A stretch of DNA of 64,000 nucleotides from Novosphingobium sp. ERN07 (GTDB lineage: Bacteria; Pseudomonadota; Alphaproteobacteria; Sphingomonadales; Sphingomonadaceae), in assembly GCF_012641335.1 (NCBI RefSeq), contig NZ_JABAID010000014.1:28807-92806 (forward strand), given 5' to 3'. Positions within the stretch are counted from its first letter, which is position 1; every line of letters begins with the position of its first letter. The notes below the pieces were generated by a model that saw only the letters and a list, made by a program, of their open reading frames with translations, ran no database searches and was not told the origin of the DNA. Below are positions 51,824-60,415 of this stretch, in pieces. Position numbers and translations under genes: made by a program.

Positions 51824-52621
51824 ATGGTTCCGGGCAGTCTGCGCAGGTTGCAAAGCGCGTGGGAGGTCCAGACCCGGGTCATCCACGCGCTCGTTATTCG
51901 TGAATTGTCTACTCGCTTCGGGCGGGAGAATATCGGCTTCCTCTGGATCATGGTGGAGCCGCTGCTTTTTGCGAGTCTGGTCGGATTGCTCTGGAGCTTA
52001 GCCAAGGGGCCTGAAGAACACGGAATCAGTGTCGTCGCCTTCGTTGCCACGGGATACATTCCACTGACCCTTTTTCGCCACAGCGTGCAGCGAAGCGTTC
52101 TCGTATTCACGACCAACAGCAGTCTGCTTTACCATCGCCAGATCAAGATCATGGATTTCATTCTTGCCCGGTTCATCATCGAGATGATGGGCTGTATGAT
52201 GGCTTATTTGTTCATCGGGCTGATTCTTATCGCCACAGGCTTCATGCCCGTTCCGGCAGACATCGGGCTGTTTCTTGCCGGATGGGCGCTCTATTCGCTG
52301 TTCTGCCTCTCAATCTGCCTTGTTCTTTCGCCGCTTTCCGAAATTTCGGACGTGATGGAAAAATTCATCCCGGTTACCACTTATGTGATGATCCCCTTTT
52401 CCGGCGCTTTCAACATGTCATCCTGGCTGACGCCGACCATGCGCGAATTCCTGATGCTGTCACCGTTCGTCAATGGCATGGAGATGATGCGCAAGGGCAT
52501 CTGGGGCATCAAGGTCACCGCATATTACGACGTCTGGAATCCGATCATCTGTTCGGCGGTCCTGATCGGGATCGGCTTACCGCTGTGCCGCCGGGTTCGC
52601 AAAACACTGGCTGTCGAATGA
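51824..52621 (+). CDS. kpsM: Capsule ABC exporter permease
   Basis: A 265-residue ABC-2 permease with six helices: IRELSTRFGRENIGFLWIMV is the typical N-terminal signature of KpsM/CtrC-type exporters; YIPLTLFRHSVQRS and SGAFNMSSWL follow. It forms the channel through which the complete capsule chain on its lipid anchor crosses the inner membrane. ATG 51824 is used; upstream frame to 51776 overlaps kpsE. The stop overlaps kpsT's start (ATGA). Confidence 0.92.
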   Translation: MVPGSLRRLQSAWEVQTRVIHALVIRELSTRFGRENIGFLWIMVEPLLFASLVGLLWSLAKGPEEHGISVVAFVATGYIPLTLFRHSVQRSVLVFTTNSSLLYHRQIKIMDFILARFIIEMMGCMMAYLFIGLILIATGFMPVPADIGLFLAGWALYSLFCLSICLVLSPLSEISDVMEKFIPVTTYVMIPFSGAFNMSSWLTPTMREFLMLSPFVNGMEMMRKGIWGIKVTAYYDVWNPIICSAVLIGIGLPLCRRVRKTLAVE

Positions 52622-53265
52622 TCGTCTGTCGCGACATCTGCAAGGAGTACCGCCACGCAGGTCTGCGCAAGCAGGTGCTGCGCAATGTGAACCTCACCGT
52701 TCAGCGGGGTGACCGCATTGCCCTGCTCGGCCGCAACGGCGCAGGCAAGACGACGCTGATCAAGCTTATCGGCGGGGTTGAAATGCCGACATCGGGCAGG
52801 ATCGAACATCACATGTCGATCTCTTGGCCGCTGGGGTTTGCCGGCGGATTTCAGGGCAGCCTGACCGGTTATGACAATGCCCGGTTCATTGCGCGAATCT
52901 ACCAGCGCGAATATGCCGCCATTCGTGACTTCGTTGAAGATTTTACCGAACTCGGTTCCCAACTGCGGATGCCGGTGAAGACCTATTCTTCGGGTATGCG
53001 TGCACGTTTGGCCTTCGCGCTGTCCCTGGCGATCGAATTCGAATGCTACCTGATCGACGAAATCATTCTGGTGGGCGATCAGAATTTTCATCGCAAATGC
53101 CGCGTCGAACTGTTCGAGAAACGTGCCGACCGCACGATGATCCTGGCATCGCACGATACCGGCACGGTCCGCGAGCTGTGCAACCGCGCCGTGATCATCG
53201 ATCAGGGGCAGGCAACGGCTTACGATGATGTCAATTTCGCCGTGGATTCCTATTCGGCGCTCTGA
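52618..53265 (+). CDS. kpsT: Capsule ABC exporter ATPase
   Basis: A 215-residue ATPase. Walker A LLGRNGAGKTTLIKLI, Q-loop region GGFQGSLTGYDN, signature TYSSGMRARLAFAL, Walker B ECYLIDEI, and H-loop LASHDTGT are all in place. It is short, as usual for KpsT/CtrD, which have no C-terminal glycan-binding domain. The larger frame to 52282 overlaps kpsM and is rejected. It ends 14 nt before the FkbM methyltransferase gene. Confidence 0.94.
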   Translation: MIVCRDICKEYRHAGLRKQVLRNVNLTVQRGDRIALLGRNGAGKTTLIKLIGGVEMPTSGRIEHHMSISWPLGFAGGFQGSLTGYDNARFIARIYQREYAAIRDFVEDFTELGSQLRMPVKTYSSGMRARLAFALSLAIEFECYLIDEIILVGDQNFHRKCRVELFEKRADRTMILASHDTGTVRELCNRAVIIDQGQATAYDDVNFAVDSYSAL

Positions 53266-53279
53266 CAGGGGCTTGGCTC

Positions 53280-54224
53280 ATGGATTATCTTGCTTTTTCG
53301 CAGCGAAATCTGGTTGCGCGCGAAGCCACGCGGCACAAGGCTTTTGCATCGTCGGAAATCGAACGTTGCAATTACGAACTGGGCTATCGCGGCTTCGTGA
53401 ATTGCAAGGCGGCGCAGGGCGAACAGTCCTTCGTCATGTTCAACAACGCCGACGATGTAGTCGCCGGACACTATATGTATGCCGGCCCCGCCTCGTTTGA
53501 AACCGGCACGCTGAAGCTGTGGTGCCATCTCGCACGGCAGGCGCAATGGATCTATGACATCGGAGCCTTTACCGGTGTATTCGCACTTGCCGCGATTGCC
53601 GCCAACCCCGCAAGCCGCGTCATGGCATTCGAGCCGTCCTTCGTGACCTATAGCCGTATGCTGGTGAACATTGCCGCCAACGGTTTCGGCGGCCACATCG
53701 CGCCGTTGCGGGCAGGCTTGGGTTCAATGGAAAGCGAGCTGGACCTCCAGCATCCCTCTGGCGTCTATGTAATGTCGAGCGATGAAACTTTTGTCGAAGG
53801 CAAGATCGCCGACGCCTGGTTCACCGAAAAGGTTGCGCTGTTCCGCCTGGATCATCTTCTCGCGAACCAAGAAAGATACCGCCGCGAAATCGTCATTTCC
53901 ACGCATTTCGCGGGAGCAGACCTGATCAAGATCGATGTCGAAGGCTTTGAAACCGAAGTCATTGCCGGAATGAAAGCCACGATCGCCGCCCATCGGCCGT
54001 GTGTCATCGTCGAATGCCTCGATGACAACGACCAAATTCTGGATACGCCGGTGGTGAGGGCCCGGATCGCGACCCTGATGGATCAGTTCGGTCCCGGCTA
54101 TCAGGTCCGGCACATAGACGAAGCCAGCGGCCGGTTCAGCGACGACATTCGGGGCCGGAACAACCTGTTCATCCACGAAGACAGGTTGGACCTGATCGAC
54201 GGTTATAGCGGGTATGACGATTGA
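53280..54224 (+). CDS. FkbM-family methyltransferase
   Basis: A 314-residue SAM-dependent methyltransferase of the FkbM family (O-methylation). Motifs: IYDIGAFTGVFALAAIAANP, MAFEPSFVTYSRM, and the typical LIKIDVEGFETEVIAGM, ending CVIVECLDDND. It is the last gene of the kpsS-E-M-T transcript, 14 nt after kpsT, followed by a strong terminator. It probably methylates a capsule sugar. Confidence 0.88.
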   Translation: MDYLAFSQRNLVAREATRHKAFASSEIERCNYELGYRGFVNCKAAQGEQSFVMFNNADDVVAGHYMYAGPASFETGTLKLWCHLARQAQWIYDIGAFTGVFALAAIAANPASRVMAFEPSFVTYSRMLVNIAANGFGGHIAPLRAGLGSMESELDLQHPSGVYVMSSDETFVEGKIADAWFTEKVALFRLDHLLANQERYRREIVISTHFAGADLIKIDVEGFETEVIAGMKATIAAHRPCVIVECLDDNDQILDTPVVRARIATLMDQFGPGYQVRHIDEASGRFSDDIRGRNNLFIHEDRLDLIDGYSGYDD

Positions 54225-54237
54225 ACGCCTGATCGAC

Positions 54238-54271
54238 ACAGGCCGTATCACCAGAATGCGATACGGCCTGT
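54238..54271. terminator. Bidirectional terminator after FkbM gene
   Basis: A perfect 12-bp stem (ACAGGCCGTATC, 54238-54249, with 54260-54271), loop of 10 nt, followed by TTGCTAATTAA, between two convergent genes. Confidence 0.85.
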
Positions 54272-54293
54272 TTGCTAATTAACAATGCCGGGA

Positions 54294-55103
54294 TCAGCGA
54301 GGCAGACCGATCCGCCATTTCTGGTCCGACGCGAAGACGACGCCGACCACCCCCCACAGACTGTCCCGCCATAGTGGCCGGCAAAAACGGCGTACGGGAT
54401 TGGCGCCATCAATCAGATAGATCGTGTCTACCCGGCTGATCTCGTCAAGGGCATCGCACACGCCTTTGTGCATCTCGTCGCCTTCCCAGACGCTGTCGTG
54501 GAAAAGGAAGATGCCATCATTGGCCACGAATTCTTCGTAGAGCGCATAGTCGGCAAGCGCACCGTAGGCGGTATGGTCACCATCAATGAACACCGCATCT
54601 AGTTTGTTGCTGCCAAGGATTTCGCGCACGGCGTTGACCGCATCTGGTGTTCGGCTGGATGCGATAACCGCGTGGAATGTCTGCCCCGGCTTCAATGACG
54701 CACGCAGCAGGGCGTCGCGTTCCGGGTCATCCTGCACGTCGATGCCGATGAGCACCGCGTCAGGATCGAGCAGCGAGGAAATGTAGGCGAGGTTGCCGCG
54801 ATCGAAAATGCCGATCTCAAGATAGAACTTCTTGCCGCGCAGCATTCGGAACGCACGCAGCACGTCGGCCACATAGGGGTCACCATATTCGCCCACGCGG
54901 AACTTGGCCCGGCTGCTGACGGTATCGGCGATTTCCTGTTCTGTCGCGACTGGTTGCGCCACGTCAAGCCGGGGATCGACGAGATAGAACGAGCGCGGAA
55001 GGGGCGCAAATGGTGCACCGACTGCGTGATCGGCGGGATTGAGCGTCTCGATCTTCCGTGATGGCTGAACGAACTGACTGGGGTAAGCGATTTCTGTTTC
55101 CAT
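54294..55103 (-). CDS. Class I methyltransferase, TylF/CmcI-like
   Basis: A 269-residue SAM methyltransferase. Motif I is FYLEIGIFDRGNLAYISSLL, followed by LIGIDVQDDPERD. The FIDGDHTAYGALADYALYEE segment and FLFHDSVW near the C-terminus carry the D-x-D-H and HD residues seen in TylF/CmcI-type sugar and small-molecule methyltransferases. ATG 55103 (METEIAYPSQ) was preferred to the TTG at 55124. It is downstream of the two giant transferase genes on the minus strand; an O-methylation of their product is a reasonable guess. Confidence 0.8.
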   Translation of the reverse strand: METEIAYPSQFVQPSRKIETLNPADHAVGAPFAPLPRSFYLVDPRLDVAQPVATEQEIADTVSSRAKFRVGEYGDPYVADVLRAFRMLRGKKFYLEIGIFDRGNLAYISSLLDPDAVLIGIDVQDDPERDALLRASLKPGQTFHAVIASSRTPDAVNAVREILGSNKLDAVFIDGDHTAYGALADYALYEEFVANDGIFLFHDSVWEGDEMHKGVCDALDEISRVDTIYLIDGANPVRRFCRPLWRDSLWGVVGVVFASDQKWRIGLPR

Positions 55104-55196
55104 ACGTCTGAACAGCCTTGTCAATTAAGGCCCTACGCTTCCAGCGGGCTTGATCGTTGTCAACGCGAAAAGCGCGCGCCGGCGAAGCTTGGGCGA

Positions 55197-57743
55197 TTAT
55201 CCGATGCTGAGATTGTTGAAGTGGAAATCGATGGCCGGGAACACGATTTCGGCGTTTGCATCACGACCACCGTTTCGCGGTCGCGAGAGAAGCAGCACCT
55301 TGTCATGCCCCTTGCTGACACCATAACAGGCAAGGTTCAACTGGGCAGATCCCCCTGGCTCGATTACGCTCCAGTTTGACATGGCGATGTCATCAGGCGT
55401 TCCACCGTCCTGAATCAGTTTTAGCACATCGGATGCTTCAACCTGCGAGCGGGCCAGCGCAATCGCGACTTCGGCACCGTCGTTGTCCGTCCGCGCATTG
55501 CGCACGTGCGCAACCAAACGGCTTATCCGGCGCCACGGCCCTGCGAGTTCACCGATCGTGACGTGTCCTTCAAGAGGATGAACAAGCGCGGCACCGGCGC
55601 TGTCCTGCCAGCCGACAGGTTCCCACGATCGCACCGGGCCCACAGGATTGATCCGGAATATCTGTCGCAACTGATCTTCGCCGTAAACGAGCGACCGTAC
55701 TTCAGTCTGCGCGGGAATCTGCACCGGGTCGACGCTAAGCAACCGGGCTTGCCAGCCAGCCGCGATGCCGATCTGATCGAGCAATCCGGCAGCAATGCGC
55801 TTGTTCGTTTCAGGCTGCTGCTGCTGCAAGGTATCGAGCGTTCCTGCCAGAACTGGCATCACGACCACCCCTTCCCCGCGCAACGCGCAGGTACGGGCGA
55901 ATACCTCGAACCAGAAAGCTCCCGCCCAGGGATCGAACGGGATGCGCGAAACCGCGCACGCGTTCAAAAGGCAAAGCGGCGGCGCGATACGACTTGACAG
56001 AAGCGCCGTAGACGGTGCCTCGCCGGAATAGATCCGGACGAAATCGCTGCGCCCCGTGTTGCCATCGACCAGTTCGATCTGACCGCTGACAATCGCAAGC
56101 GACGGATCGGCCTGCATGACCCTGATCGCATCTGGGACGAAACCGGGCGATACCTCGTAACCGAATGGAAGCAGAAACACCGTTCGACGCCGCAGCGAAA
56201 CCAGACGCTGACCAAACATTTGCGGGCATTCGCGATTGCCGGAGCTGAGCGCCAGCGTCCATCCGCGCTTGCGAACAAGCGCAGCTTCCTCTCCGTCAGG
56301 CGCGAAGCTGGCGTGCGGCAACTGGAAAACGATTTCGTATGCTTTGCCGGCAGCCTCCAGTTCCTGCTCGATCTGACAGACGACATCGAACTGACGATGG
56401 AATTCCGATGGCGATTGGGCACCATAAGCCACGATTGCGGTGCCGGGCTGTAGATCGGCAGCCGGGAGAACATCCGCAGTCGGCAGCGACAAATCCCCCA
56501 GCCAGTACGGATCGTCAGGCACGGCATCGACGAACGACGTCTGCTGCCAAGTAAGCGCGCGCTCCATCGTGTCCGCCAGCGACATGACCGACCCATCGAA
56601 CAGAAGGCAATTATCACCATCATGCCAGCGAAAGTCATTGCCGAAAGCTGGGCAGGCACCGTTGAGTATGACTTTGCGCCCGGCCAGCGCTGCTTCGAAT
56701 GCAAAAAGGCAGAGGCTTTCATAGTCGGAAGGCACGACCACGATCGAATTGTCGATATACATCAGCCGTTCATCCGGCTCGGCCTTTTCAAGGAAGAGAA
56801 TGCGCTGCGCCATCGCTGTGGGTACCAGCGCCTTCAACCCGTCGACGAAGGCACGATCCCAGCCGTTGCAGACGAGCCGGAATCGCCCATCGTGATTGGG
56901 ATGCCGTTCCAAAAACAGAATCGCCGCGCGGATGAAAAGATCAGGCCGCTTTACCGGTTGCAACCGCGAGCCGAACAGGAAATCACTACACGCGCGATTG
57001 TCCTGTGGCGGTACGACCTTGTCAGCGCGCTCGTAGCTATCTGGCCCAGTCTTGAGAAACACCGGGGGAAATTCAAGCCTCGACCGCGACTCCCATCGCT
57101 GTTCAAGACCATAAAATCGAGCGGTGTGAGCCGTAATCTGAGGATCATGGCCGACGATCAGATCGGCATGGGCAAACAAGTGACGCTCGGCATCGAACAT
57201 GATGCCCGCCCAGTGGCCGGGATCGTTGGCATAGCGTTCGACGCCATAAAGCATTCCCTGCGTTGAATGGATGCGGGCACTGATCAATGTGTCGGCAAAC
57301 GCGAGCCTCGCCCGCTTGGCTTCAATCGTGGCCACCGCCCAACCGCCAAAATCGGGGAACTCGATTATGTCGAAAGGCGCACCTCGACGCTCCTCGGCCG
57401 CAAGCAATCCCAAGTAATAGGCGTAGGAGTTGCCGTAAAGCCATTCGGTCGTCCAGGGATGTTCCTGAGCGCGCGCCAGCAGTTGCGCCATCTGCGTCGG
57501 CGTCGTCGGCAGCGACGGACAGACATGGACCGTCGCAATGTTCGCGAATGCCGCTTGCAGCAGGTCACCGGCATCAGGTCGGGAATCAAGCAGTGCCTGC
57601 GGGACCAGGAAATGGAACTCGGCCGGCAGGCCCATTTCCTGGTTAAGTTTGGCAAAATTGTAGAGCATTCGGCCAATTCCGCCCGGCCCGAGCGGATAAA
57701 GTTCGTTAGTGACGAAGCAGATCGCCTTTTTCGGGGGTGCCAT
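55197..57743 (-). CDS. Giant glycosyltransferase (GT4 + unknown domains)
   Basis: An 848-residue multi-domain protein. Residues 1-405 are a GT-B enzyme of family 4: ICFVTNELYPLGPGGIGRML, FLFGSRLQPVKRPDLFIRAA, FRLVCNGWDRAFVDGL and VVPSDYESLCLFAFEAALAG (E-x7-E-like). Residues 430-640 look like a GT2-like fold that has lost its clear metal motif (FDVVCQIEQELEAAGKAYEI, TVFLLPFGYEVSP). Residues 680-848 are a beta-rich domain of unknown kind ending in NAEIVFPAIDFHFNNLSIG. It is translated just after the 799-residue GT (6 nt gap), probably one operon. The acceptor is unknown. Confidence 0.8.
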   Translation of the reverse strand: MAPPKKAICFVTNELYPLGPGGIGRMLYNFAKLNQEMGLPAEFHFLVPQALLDSRPDAGDLLQAAFANIATVHVCPSLPTTPTQMAQLLARAQEHPWTTEWLYGNSYAYYLGLLAAEERRGAPFDIIEFPDFGGWAVATIEAKRARLAFADTLISARIHSTQGMLYGVERYANDPGHWAGIMFDAERHLFAHADLIVGHDPQITAHTARFYGLEQRWESRSRLEFPPVFLKTGPDSYERADKVVPPQDNRACSDFLFGSRLQPVKRPDLFIRAAILFLERHPNHDGRFRLVCNGWDRAFVDGLKALVPTAMAQRILFLEKAEPDERLMYIDNSIVVVPSDYESLCLFAFEAALAGRKVILNGACPAFGNDFRWHDGDNCLLFDGSVMSLADTMERALTWQQTSFVDAVPDDPYWLGDLSLPTADVLPAADLQPGTAIVAYGAQSPSEFHRQFDVVCQIEQELEAAGKAYEIVFQLPHASFAPDGEEAALVRKRGWTLALSSGNRECPQMFGQRLVSLRRRTVFLLPFGYEVSPGFVPDAIRVMQADPSLAIVSGQIELVDGNTGRSDFVRIYSGEAPSTALLSSRIAPPLCLLNACAVSRIPFDPWAGAFWFEVFARTCALRGEGVVVMPVLAGTLDTLQQQQPETNKRIAAGLLDQIGIAAGWQARLLSVDPVQIPAQTEVRSLVYGEDQLRQIFRINPVGPVRSWEPVGWQDSAGAALVHPLEGHVTIGELAGPWRRISRLVAHVRNARTDNDGAEVAIALARSQVEASDVLKLIQDGGTPDDIAMSNWSVIEPGGSAQLNLACYGVSKGHDKVLLLSRPRNGGRDANAEIVFPAIDFHFNNLSIG

Positions 57744-57749
57744 CGTCGC

Positions 57750-60149
57750 TCAAAGCTCCAAAAAGTCCGCATAGTTCCGCGTAGCGACAGAATGGCGACG
57801 ATCCAGATGCTGCGCGATCATCTGCAGCATTCCATCGGAATCGCCCCGAAGCACTTCGACGATCTTCTCGATATCCTTGGCCAAGAGCGCGGGGTTATCA
57901 AGATGGCTGGTCGTGCAGAGCGTGACCAACGGATCGTTGGCGAATTCCTCGACCTCTAGCGGACCAGTCAACGCAGGCGTGCCCACGGCGAGACTTTCAA
58001 GCTGCGTCATTGGTTGGCATTCGGCCAGCGTCGCGATCAGCGTCAGGGAACTGCGTGCCATTTCGTCGAGCAGATCCTTGCCGCGCAGATACCCTACCAG
58101 CCGCAGCTTTCGCAGATCGTGAATGCTTTCCAGACCATTGGGAAAATTCGCGGTTTTGACCACATCCACATTGCGCGCCAGCGATCCGGCCATGATGTTG
58201 GTGAACAGATTCTTGCGCCAACCGACATCCAGCGGCGCATAGACTTCGGCATGCGCACTGCGCCGCCCCGAAACCATCGGGATGTTCGGGGCATAGTTGA
58301 TGATCGTGCCGGGCCAAAAGCCTTCGATGGCGCGATGAAACCCCGGCTTTACCGAAGCTATCCCATCAAGCACTCCGAAGCGCAAACGGTTCAGCAGTTT
58401 GGCAATAACAACCATTTCGAAGCGGTGATCGAATTGTGCGGTCGTGACATGGCTGATCATGTAGTACTTGATCGTGGGACCAAGCACGCTCCGAAGATAG
58501 AGCAGCAACGCATCCATGTTTTCGGAATAACCCTGAAAACAGATGCGTTCGACTCCCAACCGCGCCGCATTTTCGGCAATCGCCCGCTTTTCATCTTCCG
58601 TCAGCGTTTCGTGCGCGGAAATCAGCAGTTTGTGACCGGGGCTGTAGGCAGAAGCCTGACGAATGCCATGCCACTCATGATGAGCGACATGCAGAACCCG
58701 TTCAAAGCCGTCGGCCTTGTGGCTCGATCTGACCATCGGCAGACTGTCGAAAACGGGACCAACATGGTTTGGTCGTGCGCTGGGCGCCACGCCCCCTGAT
58801 GGCGCCGGTGCCCTGTATTCGCCACTCGGCCGCGCGCGCCCCTCGTGCCGGCCATGCATGATGTAGTGTGCAAAGCCCGACTTTTGCTTGCCATCTCGGA
58901 CAGCAGCGGCAACGTCAGGATTGGCTGCGAGATAGGCACCGTCATCGAAATCGTGCGGCGGCGGAACGTCGACGTTGAGCTTGCGCAGCAAGGGCAGAAC
59001 GACGCTCCACGTGCCGTTTGGGGGCACGGGAGAAAGCTTGCGATTCCGTATTATTGCGGAAAACCTTCGATCCGCCAGCGCAGCATTCGCCGCAGCTATT
59101 GCCCAGGCAAGATCGCTCTCTCCTCGTGAAAGCTGCTGAACGGCGGGCAGCGCTGCCGCCGCCTGCCGGGGCGAAACTGGCGCGCCTGCGGATTCCACTG
59201 CCTGCGCCTGCAACGTCAAACCGAGAGAAACCGCAGATTGGTTGAGGTTACGCCGCAGGAAGCGGTTGCGCACTATCGGGGTGTACTGCTGATGCAGGGA
59301 AACCTGATCCACCACGGTATTGCGATATTCCGGCGCTGTTGCATCGGACCGGTCACGGTGGTGATAAAACGCCAATGATTTTGGCAGGACGCCAATGTTG
59401 GCGCGCAGCAAAAACTCCAGATTGAAGAGCCAATCGCCCAACACAGGCAGCGTTTCGTCAAAACCTCCGACGCTGTCATAGATCGACCGTCGGAAAAGAA
59501 ACGAAATCGGGGGAAACAGATTTTTATCTAAAACCGCTTCAAGGTCGACGCCGACGAGCCGGTTCTGATACGGCTTGCGCTGAATTTCGACTACCTCGTC
59601 ATCGCGGATCAGCTCAGATATGTACGTAGAGTGGCTTACCACCCCACCGTACAAATGATCTGGATTTTCTTCGAGAAACTGCACAGTATTCGCGAGAAAT
59701 TCTGGCGCCCACGAATCATCGTCATCGTGAATGACGATGTATTCAGATTTTACGGCATTGACACCGAGGTTTGATGCCGCCTCCATGCCAAGTGAATATT
59801 TGTTTGAAATGATTTCAACGCGATTTTCATCAATCCCACAGCCAGAAATGACGCGCCTTACAACAGAATCATCGCCACCATCGTTAACAACGACCCAGCA
59901 ATAATCTTTGAATGATTGCGAAAGGACACTTTGCGCTGCACGCTTTAGAAGAATTTCGCGATCTTTTGTGCGAGTTACTATGGAAACTTTATAATAACCA
60001 ACTGCAGCGGCTGCGCTTACAGCGGTAGAAATATCAGGATTACCAGGCACCAATAACTCTCCACCTGCCACAAAGCGCCACAGCCCCCACCAAGGCACCG
60101 GATAGGCAAACGGCAGCGCTTTATCTAGCGAATTTTCCCCGACATGCAT
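57750..60149 (-). CDS. Giant bifunctional glycosyltransferase (GT2 + GT-B)
   Basis: A 799-residue protein. Residues 50-300 are a family 2 transferase: SIVTRTKDREILLKRAAQSV, WVVVNDGGDDSVV, IVIHDDDDSWAPEF and the FDETLPVLGDWLFNLEFL segment (catalytic Asp and ED-like). Residues 395-445 have a short helical repeat (DFDDGAYLAANPDVAAAV) like the DUF/WcaK-linker of capsule enzymes. The C-terminus (about 480-799) resembles a GT-B fold (FERVLHVAHHEWHGIRQASA, LVGYLRGKDLLDEMA, LESLAVGTPALTGPLEVEEF). The 5' part (about 59.5-60.15 kb) is clearly richer in A+T than the rest. The start at ATG 60149 (MHVGENSLDKALPF) fits a membrane-free protein. Confidence 0.8.
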   Translation of the reverse strand: MHVGENSLDKALPFAYPVPWWGLWRFVAGGELLVPGNPDISTAVSAAAAVGYYKVSIVTRTKDREILLKRAAQSVLSQSFKDYCWVVVNDGGDDSVVRRVISGCGIDENRVEIISNKYSLGMEAASNLGVNAVKSEYIVIHDDDDSWAPEFLANTVQFLEENPDHLYGGVVSHSTYISELIRDDEVVEIQRKPYQNRLVGVDLEAVLDKNLFPPISFLFRRSIYDSVGGFDETLPVLGDWLFNLEFLLRANIGVLPKSLAFYHHRDRSDATAPEYRNTVVDQVSLHQQYTPIVRNRFLRRNLNQSAVSLGLTLQAQAVESAGAPVSPRQAAAALPAVQQLSRGESDLAWAIAAANAALADRRFSAIIRNRKLSPVPPNGTWSVVLPLLRKLNVDVPPPHDFDDGAYLAANPDVAAAVRDGKQKSGFAHYIMHGRHEGRARPSGEYRAPAPSGGVAPSARPNHVGPVFDSLPMVRSSHKADGFERVLHVAHHEWHGIRQASAYSPGHKLLISAHETLTEDEKRAIAENAARLGVERICFQGYSENMDALLLYLRSVLGPTIKYYMISHVTTAQFDHRFEMVVIAKLLNRLRFGVLDGIASVKPGFHRAIEGFWPGTIINYAPNIPMVSGRRSAHAEVYAPLDVGWRKNLFTNIMAGSLARNVDVVKTANFPNGLESIHDLRKLRLVGYLRGKDLLDEMARSSLTLIATLAECQPMTQLESLAVGTPALTGPLEVEEFANDPLVTLCTTSHLDNPALLAKDIEKIVEVLRGDSDGMLQMIAQHLDRRHSVATRNYADFLEL

Positions 60150-60415
60150 TTAGTTCGCGCGAGATCGGACCATTCACCTCCGCTTCCGCAAGGGAGCCTC
60201 CAAGGCAGCTTCAACGAGGGAATGACCTGCGAAATGACGATTGCACCGTCAATCCTGCACGATTTACGGCACTGACGAGTTGATGGTGAGTCACTGGGCG
60301 GTGTATCGAACGACGGTGATAGGCACCATGAAAAGAGCATCACCTTTTGCTGCACTGCACACCTTTATAATGTAGGCCGAGATCGAATGAACATTTCAAC
60401 CTGCTGGCAACCTGT
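60150..60415. other. Divergent intergenic region between giant GT genes
   Basis: The 266 bases between two divergent transferase genes are more A+T-rich than the genome average. They probably hold both promoters. An ATG at 60387 opens a 10-codon frame (MNISTCWQPV) whose TGA overlaps the TTG start used for the next gene. I see no RNA gene or repeat. Confidence 0.4.
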
